Source of the DNA: Coriobacteriaceae bacterium
Lineage (GTDB): Bacteria; Actinomycetota; Coriobacteriia; Coriobacteriales; Coriobacteriaceae
Direction: 5' to 3'
DNA length: 64,000 nucleotides
Assembly (NCBI GenBank): GCA_025757745.1
Contig: CP107217.1
Location: forward strand, 1,488,001 to 1,552,000
The position numbers and the translations under genes are program-made. The notes below the pieces were generated by a model that searched no databases, was not told the DNA's origin, and saw only the letters and a list, made by a program, of their open reading frames with translations. Shown here in pieces: positions 8,069 to 16,462 of this stretch. Position 1 is the stretch's first letter; every line of letters begins with the position of its first letter.

Positions 8069-9803
8069 TGAGTTCGCCCTTCGGCAATACACGCTTCCCC
8101 TACCCCAGCCCTTTGAGACAAGCGAATCGCTTCAGGACTTTGGCACGCCAAAGCCCGGGACCCATCATGACGAGAGCTGGCCCGTCCTTTACATTCTTAC
8201 CAACAGCAAAAACAAGACGGCATACATCGGCCAAACAACCAATTACCAGCGCCGTATGAAACAACACGCTGCAAACGTGGACAAGGACTTCGACCGGACC
8301 CTTCTGATCGACAATCCCACCTTCAACCAATCCGCAACGTTCGAGTTCGAGAATCGACTTATTGAGCTGTTCTGTGCCGACGAAAAATACCAGGTCACCA
8401 ATGCCAACAACGGCTATGCCCAATTCGATTATTTTGAGCGGCCTCAGTATCGCCAGAGGTTCCGAGACCTCTGGACAAAGCTTCGCGAAGAAAACTACGC
8501 GATTCATCCGATTGAAGAGCTCGAGAACTCCGATCTGTTCAAGTTCTCGCCTTTCAAGACGCTTACGCCCGACCAATACGAAACGATCGAGACGATTTTT
8601 AAACGTCTCGAACAGGAGCATGAAGACGTAAAACATGGCGGCTCAAAAAGAGAACGTATAACCGTCGTGAATGGCGCGCCGGGAACAGGTAAAACAATCC
8701 TCGCCATCAGTCTCATGTTCAAAATCAAAAATGAGCCCAACCTTTCCGGCCTGCGAGTCGGTTTTGTCACCCCCATGGATTCCCTGAAAAAGACCCTCAG
8801 GAAACTCACGCACTTCCTTCCAGGGTTAAAGCCTGGCGATATCTTGAGCCCCAGTGACGTAACCAAAAATGATCGTTATGACATCCTACTTGTCGATGAA
8901 GCACATCGACTGGGTAATTATCTAAGCATGGGCTCCGGCATCAAGGCCTTCTATAGCACTTGTGATCGTCTTGACCTTCCGCACACAAGCAACCAAGTTG
9001 ACTGGATATTCAAATGCTGCGACAAGGCATATCTGTTTTATGACCCCAAGCAGCAAGTCAGGGCATCCGGCCTCAATCGAGACGGTCTTGAGCGGCGACT
9101 TAACCAACTCGAAGAAGAGGGCATTGAAACTGAAGAGTTCAGCCTAAGCACGCAAATGCGAGTACGCGGCGGCGATGAGTATCTCGACTTTGTATATGAT
9201 CTACTCGATAACAAAGCGTATATGCATGCCGGCATGAAATTCAAGGATCTCTTTTCATCGGAGCCTTACGATTCGCGAGCCGGGGATCCGGACAGCGATA
9301 TCCCCAGATACCAGTTTGGAATCGTCGACCGATTTGAGGATTTCTGTTCCCTGCAGCAAGCCAAGGAAGAAGAAGTTGGTCTATCCCGCATGACGGCAGG
9401 CTTTGCGTGGAAGTGGGAAACCAAGACCAATAAAGATACGTTCGATATCGTCATCGAGGGCATTCATAAACGCTGGAATTCAACTCAAAAGGATTGGGTC
9501 AACTCTGCCAACGCCGTCAATGAGGTTGGTTGCATTCACACAGTGCAGGGCTACGACCTCAATTACGGATTCGTAATTCTGGGTCCCGACATTTACTACA
9601 ACACCGATAAAGGAGCTGTCTGCGTTAACAAGGCGAATTTCAAAGATGCCGTCGCAAAGAAAAAGGCAAGCGACGACGACCTACGAAAGATCATCGTCAA
9701 CGCCTACTATGTCCTCATGACGCGTGGCATGCTGGGAACGTTTCTTTATGTATGCGACCCGGCACTCAAGGAGTATTTGTCACGGTATATCCCGGTGATA
9801 TAG
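8061..9803 (+). CDS. GIY-YIG nuclease fused to DUF2075 SF1 helicase-like ATPase
   Basis: 580 residues. A GIY-YIG-type domain (VLYILTN near 42, AYIGQTTNYQRR near 54) is followed by a DUF2075/SF1-like ATPase: Walker A GAPGTGKT near 205, Walker B LLVDEAHR near 276, STQMR near 362, GCIHTVQGYD near 489 and a VLMTRG motif near 551. DUF2075 proteins are related to Schlafen-type and UvrD-type helicases, and they recur in variable genome islands. The start at ATG 8061 overlaps the MazG-like stop (ATGAGTAA). Base composition is visibly more AT-rich than serC or the antiporter, which suggests transfer. The function is inferred to be nucleic-acid cleavage or remodelling, possibly defence. Confidence 0.8.
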   Translation: MSNEFALRQYTLPLPQPFETSESLQDFGTPKPGTHHDESWPVLYILTNSKNKTAYIGQTTNYQRRMKQHAANVDKDFDRTLLIDNPTFNQSATFEFENRLIELFCADEKYQVTNANNGYAQFDYFERPQYRQRFRDLWTKLREENYAIHPIEELENSDLFKFSPFKTLTPDQYETIETIFKRLEQEHEDVKHGGSKRERITVVNGAPGTGKTILAISLMFKIKNEPNLSGLRVGFVTPMDSLKKTLRKLTHFLPGLKPGDILSPSDVTKNDRYDILLVDEAHRLGNYLSMGSGIKAFYSTCDRLDLPHTSNQVDWIFKCCDKAYLFYDPKQQVRASGLNRDGLERRLNQLEEEGIETEEFSLSTQMRVRGGDEYLDFVYDLLDNKAYMHAGMKFKDLFSSEPYDSRAGDPDSDIPRYQFGIVDRFEDFCSLQQAKEEEVGLSRMTAGFAWKWETKTNKDTFDIVIEGIHKRWNSTQKDWVNSANAVNEVGCIHTVQGYDLNYGFVILGPDIYYNTDKGAVCVNKANFKDAVAKKKASDDDLRKIIVNAYYVLMTRGMLGTFLYVCDPALKEYLSRYIPVI

Positions 9804-9944
9804 ACCTAACGACCGCCCTCCCCCATGTAACCATCCTGTAAATCATAGCGGCGCACTCGAGTTTTACCGTGATACGGTCGCGCCTGGCGCTCCACTGTGC
9901 TAAAGTATCCCGAACGTTCAAACGACTACGAGGGGAACTAGAAG

Positions 9945-11069
9945 ATGGCACGTGTGCACAACTTCTCAGCTGGCCCGGCCGCGCTGCCCACAAGCGTGCT
10001 CGCCGAGATCGCCGACGAGATGATGGACTACCGCGGTTGCGGCATGTCCGTGCTCGAGATGAGCCATCGATCTAGCATGTACCAGCAGATCATCGACGAC
10101 GCCGAGGCAACCCTGCGCCGCCTGCTGAGCATCCCCGACAACTACCGTGTCCTGTTTTTGCAGGGCGGCGCCACGCTGCAGTTTGCGGGCATCCCCATGA
10201 ACCTCATGCGCCGCGGCCGCGCCGGCTACGTCGTGACCGGCAACTTCGCCAACAAGGCGTACAAGGAGGCCGCCAAGTACGGCGAGGCCGTGCTGCTCGC
10301 GAGCTCCGAGGACACCAACTTCGACCGCATTCCCAACATGGCCAATATCAACGCGCGCATTGCCGCCGAGGCCGCGAGCGATGGGCTCGACTACGTCTAC
10401 ACCTGCCAGAACAACACCATCTTTGGCACCATGTACCACGAGCTACCCGCTTGCGGCGATGTGCCGCTGGTCGCCGATGTCTCGAGTTGCTTTCTGTCGC
10501 AGCCGCTCGACCTCGAGCGCTACGGGCTCATTTACGCCGGCGCGCAGAAAAACGCCGGCACCGCGGGCGTCACCGTGGTTATCGCGCGCGACGACCTGAT
10601 CGCCGAAGGCCCCGCCTTTGCGCAAACGCCGCAGTACATGGACCTTAAGACCCAGGCCGCCAAAGGCTCCATGCTCAACACGCCCAACACCTTTGGCATC
10701 TACGTGTGCGGCAAGGTGTTCCATTGGGTGGAGGAGACCGGCGGACTTGCCGCCATGGCCGAGCGTAACTGGGCCAAGGCCAACCTGCTCTATGACCTGC
10801 TCGAGCACAGCGAGCTGTTCCATGGCACCGCGCAGGCCGACAGCCGCTCCATCGCCAACGTCACCTTCCGCACCGGCGACGCCGAGCTCGATACGGCCTT
10901 TGTCACAGGCGCGACCGAACACCAGATTCAAAACGTCAAGGGCCATCGCCTGGTGGGCGGCATGCGCGCCAGCGTCTACAACGCCGTCACCATGGAGGAC
11001 GTGCAGGCGCTGGCCACGTACATGAAGGACTTCGAGGCGCAGCATAGTTTGAGTCCGCGATCTAACTAG
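9945..11069 (+). CDS. serC: Phosphoserine aminotransferase
   Basis: 374 residues. It begins HNFSAGPAALP and continues EMSHRS, FLQGGATLQF, and GAQKNAGTAGVTVV near 200, where the lysine carries PLP; GHRLVGGMRASVYNA lies near the end. SerC converts 3-phosphohydroxypyruvate plus glutamate to phosphoserine in serine synthesis (and acts in PLP synthesis in some bacteria). ATG 9945 is preceded by GAGGGGAACTAGAAG. serA follows 69 bp downstream on the same strand and provides its substrate. A TGTGCTAAAGT extended -10-like box lies near 9896-9906. Confidence 0.95.
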   Translation: MARVHNFSAGPAALPTSVLAEIADEMMDYRGCGMSVLEMSHRSSMYQQIIDDAEATLRRLLSIPDNYRVLFLQGGATLQFAGIPMNLMRRGRAGYVVTGNFANKAYKEAAKYGEAVLLASSEDTNFDRIPNMANINARIAAEAASDGLDYVYTCQNNTIFGTMYHELPACGDVPLVADVSSCFLSQPLDLERYGLIYAGAQKNAGTAGVTVVIARDDLIAEGPAFAQTPQYMDLKTQAAKGSMLNTPNTFGIYVCGKVFHWVEETGGLAAMAERNWAKANLLYDLLEHSELFHGTAQADSRSIANVTFRTGDAELDTAFVTGATEHQIQNVKGHRLVGGMRASVYNAVTMEDVQALATYMKDFEAQHSLSPRSN

Positions 11070-11138
11070 CCCGCAACGCGCGGGCCGACCAGCCACTTCA
11101 AACCACCTGTTTAAACCAAACCTGCTAAGGAGTTTTCC

Positions 11139-12302
11139 ATGCGCAAGATCAAAACCATCGACGACATCACCAAGGACGGCAAGGTCGAGTTTGGCGAGGG
11201 CTACGAGTTTGTGAGCACCGCCGAGGAGGCCGACGCTATCCTGATGCGCTCCACCGACCTGCACGGCTACGAGCTGCCCGAGGGCATCCGCGCCATCGCC
11301 CGCTGCGGCGCCGGCGTCAACAACATCCCCGTCGAGGAGTACGCCAAAAAGGGCGTCGTCGTCTTTAACTCCCCCGGTGCCAACAGTAACGCCGTCAAGG
11401 AGCTCGTCCTGGGCATGCTGGTGCTTTCGAGCCGAGGCGTGGTGCAGTCGATGAATTGGGTGCGCGACAACGCCGACGACCCCGAGATTCAGGTCGACGC
11501 CGAAAAGGCCAAGAAGGCCTTTGTGGGCCGCGAGCTCAAGGGCAAGCGCATCGGCGTTATCGGTCTGGGCAACGTGGGCTCCAAGGTCGCCAACGCCTGC
11601 GTCGACCTGGGCATGGACGTCTACGGCTACGATCCGTTCATTTCCGTCGAGCACGCATGGGTGCTGAGCCGCGAGGTGCAGCGCGTCGGCACGCTCGAGG
11701 ACCTCTGCCGCGGCTGCGACTACCTCACCGTGCACGTGCCCAGCAAGGCCGACACCATCGGCATGATCAGCACCGAGCAGATTAACCTGCTGGCGCCCGA
11801 CGCCGTGCTCATCAACTACGCGCGCGAAACCATCATTGACGAGGACGCCGTCGACGCTGCCCTGCGTGAGGGCAAGCTGAGCTGGTTTAGCTGCGACTTT
11901 GCCACGCCCAAGACCGTCAAGATGCCCAACACGTTTATCACCACGCACTCGGGCGCCGGCACTGGCGAGGCCGAGGCCAACTGCGCCGACATGGCCATCA
12001 GCGAGCTCAAGGATTACCTGGAGAACGGCAACATCGCGCACAGCGTCAACTACCCCGCCTGCAGCATGGGCAAGGCGCGCGCCGCAAGCCGCATTGCCTG
12101 CCTGCACGCCAACGTGCCCAACATGATCGGCCAAATCACGGCCATCCTGGCCAAGGACAATGCCAACGTGCGGCGTATGACCAACGAGTCCGCTGGCGAG
12201 AACGCCTACACCATGTTCGACACCGACGAGCACCTGGACAGCAGCACCATCGAGGCGCTCAAGCAAATTCCGTCGATGTATCGCGTGCGCGTGATCAAAT
12301 AG
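11139..12302 (+). CDS. serA: D-3-phosphoglycerate dehydrogenase
   Basis: 387 residues. The Rossmann signature IGVIGLGNVGSKVANAC lies near 138-154, the catalytic region includes INYARETIIDEDAV near 228, and a C-terminal ACT-like domain begins near 318 (NVPNMIGQITAIL). The enzyme oxidises 3-phosphoglycerate to phosphohydroxypyruvate, the first step of serine synthesis; ACT domains commonly bind serine for feedback. The length fits the short type without the intervening domain. Ribosome-binding site AAGGAG lies 9 bases before ATG 11139. It is in an operon with serC and is followed by a strong hairpin. Confidence 0.94.
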   Translation: MRKIKTIDDITKDGKVEFGEGYEFVSTAEEADAILMRSTDLHGYELPEGIRAIARCGAGVNNIPVEEYAKKGVVVFNSPGANSNAVKELVLGMLVLSSRGVVQSMNWVRDNADDPEIQVDAEKAKKAFVGRELKGKRIGVIGLGNVGSKVANACVDLGMDVYGYDPFISVEHAWVLSREVQRVGTLEDLCRGCDYLTVHVPSKADTIGMISTEQINLLAPDAVLINYARETIIDEDAVDAALREGKLSWFSCDFATPKTVKMPNTFITTHSGAGTGEAEANCADMAISELKDYLENGNIAHSVNYPACSMGKARAASRIACLHANVPNMIGQITAILAKDNANVRRMTNESAGENAYTMFDTDEHLDSSTIEALKQIPSMYRVRVIK

Positions 12303-12343
12303 CGCCGGCGCCAAGCCTGCCAGGCAGACCATGAAGCCCATTC

Positions 12344-12374
12344 GGCCCCCGTTTTCACGAAACGGGGGCCGATT
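12344..12374 (+). terminator. Hairpin terminator after serA
   Basis: GGCCCCCGTTT (12344-12354) pairs perfectly with AAACGGGGGCC (12360-12370) over a 5-base loop, followed by GATTTCG. The trailing T-run is weak. Position 40 bp past the serA stop supports a terminator. Confidence 0.75.
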
Positions 12375-12392
12375 TCGTTGCTCCGGCTGGTT

Positions 12393-12576
12393 TTGAAAAT
12401 GCTACCCATAATAAGTTTTTTCGGATAATCGACAGTGAGGCCCTAGTCGCTAAGCACAACTGCTTTTACAAACAGCTTTATCAGGGGTTTTAGTAGGTAA
12501 AAATCGATCTCTATATGCCAAACTAAAGTTGACTGTCCATTTTCCGAAATAACTTGCTCTAGGTAGCACTTTTCAA
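12393..12576. repeat. Inverted-repeat element of about 184 bp
   Basis: Arms of about 44 bp at 12393-12436 and 12532-12576 are imperfect inverted copies (about 36 of 44 positions agree); both contain TCCGAAA-x-AACTT and GGTAGCA-x-TTTTCAA blocks. The 95 bp core is AT-rich with no ORF. It resembles a miniature inverted-repeat element. The gap 12303-12651 otherwise holds only the serA hairpin. Confidence 0.65.
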
Positions 12577-12651
12577 GCCAATTCCAAGGAGCAATTGAAG
12601 GCTATTCGCAACTAAAACCCTAGCTTCCGCGACCGTTTTCCACCCGCGCGG

Positions 12652-13701
12652 CTACATTCCCGCCCAATCGATAAAAATCTCCTCACGAAGTCGCCGTTCG
12701 AGCTCTTGCTGCCGCGGCGTCTTGTCTTTCAGTGGCACATCGAGATAGGACATGATGAGTTCCGTCACCACGCGGAAGGCATCGGAGTCGACCAGCTGAC
12801 CATAGGTCATCAGAACGACGGGATATCCCATCGTCTGCAGGGCCGTCGTTCGATCGGAGTCCGAGATCTTGGATTCTATGGATCCGTGAATGGCTTTACC
12901 CTGGCATTCAACCAGACACTCTCGGCTGCCATCCTTATTTGACAGCAAGATATCGGCGTAGCGCCTATCAAGCCCCGAAATCAGGCGGGCGCTGCGCGTC
13001 ATGCGAATCTCGACGTTATTGGTAAGGCGCAGCCCTTCGCCGCCGCGCAGCCTCGAAAGGCCAAACAGCATCGAAGCTTGGACCTCAAGCGGCGATGCCA
13101 CAACCCCCGTAATGCATTTCGCGGCACGTGTGAATGATTTAGCACCGCGGAGTCCCTGGATCTTATTGGCGAACTCCGTAAGGTCAGAGAGCTCGATCAA
13201 GGGAGGTCGTTTCCACAAGTCCGTTGGATTCCCCGAGGCATCCTTTACGTTTTCCCAGCCCGACCGTGCGTCACCCCACCGGCTCCCATATGCCTGCTCA
13301 AGCGCCAACTTTACTTGAGGTGCAATCTTGCACACGGCAAAGGTGCCGCACATCTCAAACATGCACATGATCAGACGCTCGTTTGAAACCGAGGAAGCCA
13401 GGGTCAGCAGGGTAAAGAGCGGGGACGCGACATCAAGGCCAAACTCCGTCTGCTGCACGGAGCCAAACGGCCTCTCCCCGTTCCAAACATGTCTGACAAT
13501 GCGACCGCCCTTACGTCCGCAGCCGCCCTGCGCCAACACATGTAACGGAGTGCGCAGGAAATGCTTGACGAGTGGATGTTCACAAAGGCGCTCCCTGCGC
13601 GGATCGTCCGCAGAATCGGGCAGGTCCGGCATTATCGCCAAGACCTGTGGGGGTATCCGGTGATACCGAAAGGCAGATATGTCGCACAGCATGTCGTCCA
13701 T
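12652..13701 (-). CDS. Unrecognised protein with possible PD-(D/E)XK-like C-terminus
   Basis: 349 residues from the chosen start (MDDMLCDISAFRYHRIPPQ). The C-terminal 90 residues, with RRYADILLSN then CLVECQGKAIHG, have the D...E-x-Q-x-K spacing of DUF559/Vsr-like nuclease folds. The N-terminal half resembles regulator/antitoxin-like proteins found in multiple copies in Coriobacteria (impression, not tested). The start is uncertain: ATG 13701, 13692 and 13854 all lack a good ribosome-binding site. The gene lies in lower-GC DNA between an inverted-repeat element and a decapitated M20 peptidase, so it probably arrived by insertion. Function unknown; a TA or defence role is speculative. Confidence 0.5.
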   Translation of the reverse strand: MDDMLCDISAFRYHRIPPQVLAIMPDLPDSADDPRRERLCEHPLVKHFLRTPLHVLAQGGCGRKGGRIVRHVWNGERPFGSVQQTEFGLDVASPLFTLLTLASSVSNERLIMCMFEMCGTFAVCKIAPQVKLALEQAYGSRWGDARSGWENVKDASGNPTDLWKRPPLIELSDLTEFANKIQGLRGAKSFTRAAKCITGVVASPLEVQASMLFGLSRLRGGEGLRLTNNVEIRMTRSARLISGLDRRYADILLSNKDGSRECLVECQGKAIHGSIESKISDSDRTTALQTMGYPVVLMTYGQLVDSDAFRVVTELIMSYLDVPLKDKTPRQQELERRLREEIFIDWAGM

Positions 13702-13854
13702 GGAGAATACGTACCCACTGCGTCGTTTGTAAACCCGCCCGGACGGCAAACGCGATGGCTCGGCCTGCGAACGGTAAATGCTGCTACGTGCACGTCGCGA
13801 ATCTGCAGGTGACTTACAATCGGTTTGCAAAGCAAACTGATTCTGAGGTTTCAT

Positions 13855-14336
13855 ATGGTTGATGATGACGAGGGCGGCTATCGCCCCTTTGTCGTGCCCG
13901 ACCACGCCAAGGTCTGGGTCGACATGCGCCTGACGCCGCCGACCGATACGGCCGCCGCGATCAACATGGTCGAGCAGGCCACTGCCACCGCCGAGGCCGC
14001 GGTTCCCGGTTGCCATGGCAGTTTCGCCGTGACGGGCGATCGCCCCGCCATCGAGCGCGACCCGAACTCTCCCCTTCTAGCTGCGCTCAAGCGCGCCGCC
14101 GATGACGTGACGGACGCGGACACGACCGTCGGCTTCTTTACCGGCTGCACCGATACCGCCGTCATTGCCGGCAAGACGGGTAACCGCAATTGCATGAGCT
14201 ACGGCCCCGGCTCGTTGGTGCTCGCGCATAAGCCCAACGAGCCGGGGCCCATGCCGATATCGTTCGCTGCCAGAACGTGCTCATCGCGCTTGTTGACAAC
14301 ACGCTCTGGGACGCAAGCGTCCAAGTTGGGGCATAA
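13855..14336 (+). pseudogene. M20 peptidase remnant (N-terminus lost, frameshifted)
   Basis: The frame from 13855 reads VWVDMRLTPPTD, ITGDRPAIERDPNSPLL-like sequence, VGFFTGCTDTAVIAG and CMSYGPGSLVLAHKPNE, the C-terminal half of an M20/DapE-type metallopeptidase. Near 14247 the frame is lost. The adjacent frame then continues HADIVRCQNVLIALVDNT to TAA at 14334-14336, which is the expected end of such a protein. The N-terminal half with the first metal ligands is missing; the unrecognised minus-strand gene lies in its place. The remnant is probably not functional. Confidence 0.78.
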
Positions 14337-14375
14337 TAAGCCGCGAACAAACCGACTCGCGCGTTAGGATCGCCC

Positions 14376-15056
14376 ATGAAAGCACTTCCGTTTCCCTGCA
14401 TCCGCCCAGCTCAGGATCGCGTGCTCGAAGCGCTGCCGCAGATGGGCGGTATCCTGAGCAGCAACGACGCCCTGCGCGACGCCATCGCCGACGGGCTTAT
14501 ACTCAAAGATCCGGGCGCGGCGTATTACGTGTACGAGTGCTCGGGCGAACCGGGTCGTGTGACGGGTGTCGTGGCGATTTGCCCGGTCGGCGTACTGGCG
14601 GGCGACGGCGCGACCCCCGCAGGTGCGACCGCAGCCGCCCGCGCAATCGCCGAGCTTAAGGTCCAGCCGCGCCCTGTGTCGCTTACCTACGAGGCGTCGC
14701 CCGTCATGGATATCATCCTGGGCGCCGCCAAAGAGGGTGCGTCGCTCTATGCCGTCACCGACCCCGCCGGCATTACGCACCGCGTGTGGGAGGTCAAGCG
14801 CGAGGACGCCGTTGCCGCCATCCGAGCCATGCTCGACCAGGCACCAGAGCCAGCGCCGGCTGACGACCCCACCTATGCCGCCGCGCTGACAGGGGCGGCG
14901 CAGCTCCTGGCGGACGAGGCCCGCACAGCCGGCACCTACACGGGCAAAGAGCCGTTCAACTTTACCGTTGCTGCGTTATTCCCCGCCGCACAGGTCGCCG
15001 GCGGCGCGCCGCAGGTTCCGACGGGTCTGCTCACCCACCAGATCGCACGGTTCTAA
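14376..15056 (+). CDS. Short DUF1015-like protein
   Basis: 226 residues. The order of motifs follows DUF1015: FPCIRPAQDRV at the start, AYYVYECSGEPGRVTGVVA near 48, PVSLTYEASPVMDIILGAAKEG near 107, HRVWEVKREDAV near 140, and FNFTVAALFPAAQ near 195. Typical DUF1015 proteins have about 400 residues, so this is a compact version; the IADGHHR motif of the family is absent. DUF1015 proteins often lie beside serine and phosphoglycerate genes in Firmicutes, and serC/serA are 2 kb upstream here. Molecular function is unknown. Confidence 0.65.
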   Translation: MKALPFPCIRPAQDRVLEALPQMGGILSSNDALRDAIADGLILKDPGAAYYVYECSGEPGRVTGVVAICPVGVLAGDGATPAGATAAARAIAELKVQPRPVSLTYEASPVMDIILGAAKEGASLYAVTDPAGITHRVWEVKREDAVAAIRAMLDQAPEPAPADDPTYAAALTGAAQLLADEARTAGTYTGKEPFNFTVAALFPAAQVAGGAPQVPTGLLTHQIARF

Positions 15057-15100
15057 CAGGGTCTAAACGCCCAGCACAAAGACTCGGCAGCTCAACAAAC

Positions 15101-15139
15101 AAGGGGCGGGGATACATGCGCATGCATCCCCGCCCCTTT
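15101..15139. terminator. Bidirectional hairpin between converging genes
   Basis: AAGGGGCGGGGAT (15101-15113) pairs with ATCCCCGCCCCTTT (15126-15139). It is flanked by A-rich sequence on the left and TTTC on the right. Position between the DUF1015-like gene and a minus-strand phosphatase fits a shared terminator. Confidence 0.8.
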
Positions 15140-15183
15140 CACATTGAGCAATGATGTCGGCAATCCACGTCGCCACGCCCAGG

Positions 15184-15819
15184 CTACCCGCGCTGCGGAC
15201 CCGCTGCCGCCACCAGCGGCTCAAGACCCAGCTCGCGCGCATAATCTTCCTGCGTAAAGACTTCGACCAAGTCAAACGTATCGATCGCATCGTCAAACAC
15301 GAAATGCAGCACCGAGCAGTTGCCCGGCACACGGTCGCGCTCGTCTGCCGCCGCGCCCTTCACGTAATCCATAAACTCCTTGATAGCCGAGCCATGGCTT
15401 ACCGCGAGCACGCACGAATGATCCGGGCGTCGCATAAGATCGGTCAACGTCGCCACCATGCGCTCGCGCACCTGCATCTGCCCCTCGCCGCCGAACTGGC
15501 GGTAAAAGTCACGCCACGGACGTTCGGGCATCAGCATCACGCGCTCGGCCTCGAAGTCGCCAAAGAACCACTCGCGCAGGCCATCAAGGCGCTCGTAGGC
15601 AAGACCCGGCCACAGGCTGGCGATAGTCTGCTCGGTGCGGTGCAGCGTCGAGGTATAGGCATGATCGGGCTCAATGCCGCGCGCACGCAAGAACATGCCG
15701 GCGCGCGCCGCCTGGTCGCATCCCAGCTGCGTGAGAGGCGAGTCACTCCAGCCCTGGATAATGCGCTTAAGGTTGAATATCGTCTGTCCATGACGGACCA
15801 GATACAGATCCTTGTTCAT
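15184..15819 (-). CDS. Histidine phosphatase family protein (phosphoglycerate-mutase-like), second of a tandem pair
   Basis: 211 residues. LYLVRHGQTIFNLKRIIQGW at the N-terminus carries the RHG nucleophile; REWFFGDFE near 90 and LAVSHGSAIKEF near 150 supply the remaining catalytic arginine, glutamate and histidine features. The family includes broad phosphatases and cofactor-dependent mutases, and substrates are not predictable. ATG 15819 is used (AAAGGA 8 bases upstream); an upstream extension would overlap the preceding gene. It is 19 bp downstream of a paralogue, a local duplication. Confidence 0.85.
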   Translation of the reverse strand: MNKDLYLVRHGQTIFNLKRIIQGWSDSPLTQLGCDQAARAGMFLRARGIEPDHAYTSTLHRTEQTIASLWPGLAYERLDGLREWFFGDFEAERVMLMPERPWRDFYRQFGGEGQMQVRERMVATLTDLMRRPDHSCVLAVSHGSAIKEFMDYVKGAAADERDRVPGNCSVLHFVFDDAIDTFDLVEVFTQEDYARELGLEPLVAAAGPQRG

Positions 15820-15838
15820 AGGGGGGTCCTTTCGCTCG

Positions 15839-16381
15839 TTACCAATCAAGGAGCGAAAACGCCCCATCACAATAGCTAAAATGAAGCACGGCGCCGTTGT
15901 CGGGCTGTTCTCCCCCGCCGGCCACATACTCAAGAAACTCCTGGCAGGCTGAGCCGTGGGAAACGGCCAGCACGCAGTTGTGCTGCGGTCGGGCCATAAT
16001 ACGAGACAGCGCCGCGACCATACGTGCGCGAAGCTCACTTTCCGACTCGCCACCAAAGGCCACCGGATAATCGCCCCAGGGTTGCGCCGGCATCTCGCGG
16101 TTTGATGTGCCCTCCAGCGAGCCCAGGCGCCACTCGCGCAGGTCGTCGACCGGCTCTATGGGAAGGCCCTCACCAACAATAAGCTCGGCCGTGTGGCGTG
16201 CCCGACCCAACGGAGACGAATACGCATGGTCAAAGGAGATGCCACGCGCCTCAAACGCCGCGCGCGTCGCCAGCGCCTGCTCGAGCCCGCGCGCCGTAAG
16301 CGGCGAATCGTGCCAGCCCTGCAAAATGTTCCGCACGTTGAGCTCGGTCTGCCCATGCCGTACCAAATACAGATCGGCCAC
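15839..16381 (-). CDS. Histidine phosphatase family protein, first of a tandem pair
   Basis: 180 residues. LYLVRHGQTELNVRNILQGW, REWRLGSLEG and LAVSHGSACQEFL match the same catalytic framework as the next gene, and overall similarity is obvious by eye. A GTG start at 16381 is favoured: GAGGGGAGGGC lies 5 bases upstream, and the nearby ATG is in another frame. A hairpin (16399-16429) separates it from the nitroreductase gene. The two phosphatases probably share a transcript and may have different substrates. Confidence 0.84.
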   Translation of the reverse strand: MADLYLVRHGQTELNVRNILQGWHDSPLTARGLEQALATRAAFEARGISFDHAYSSPLGRARHTAELIVGEGLPIEPVDDLREWRLGSLEGTSNREMPAQPWGDYPVAFGGESESELRARMVAALSRIMARPQHNCVLAVSHGSACQEFLEYVAGGGEQPDNGAVLHFSYCDGAFSLLDW

Positions 16382-16398
16382 ATGCCCTCCCCTCGCAG

Positions 16399-16434
16399 CA
16401 CCACAAAGGGGCCAGGCACCTTTGTGGTGGTTTT
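16399..16434. terminator. Hairpin between nitroreductase and phosphatase genes
   Basis: A perfect 11 bp stem CACCACAAAGG / CCTTTGTGGTG (16399-16409 with 16419-16429) is followed on the plus strand by GGTTTT. For the minus-strand operon it lies in the gap and may act as an intercistronic stem; a terminator role on the minus strand lacks a T-run. Confidence 0.5.
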
Positions 16435-16462
16435 GCCGCCGGATCGCGCCGCGACGACGCAG

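Noticed and set aside
10443..12341. 632-codon minus-strand ORF over serC-serA
   Set aside because: It spans two genes in opposite orientation with no protein features; serC and serA are unambiguous.
16399..16434. Terminator for the nitroreductase gene
   Set aside because: The minus-strand stem is not followed by T residues; recorded as an intercistronic hairpin only.
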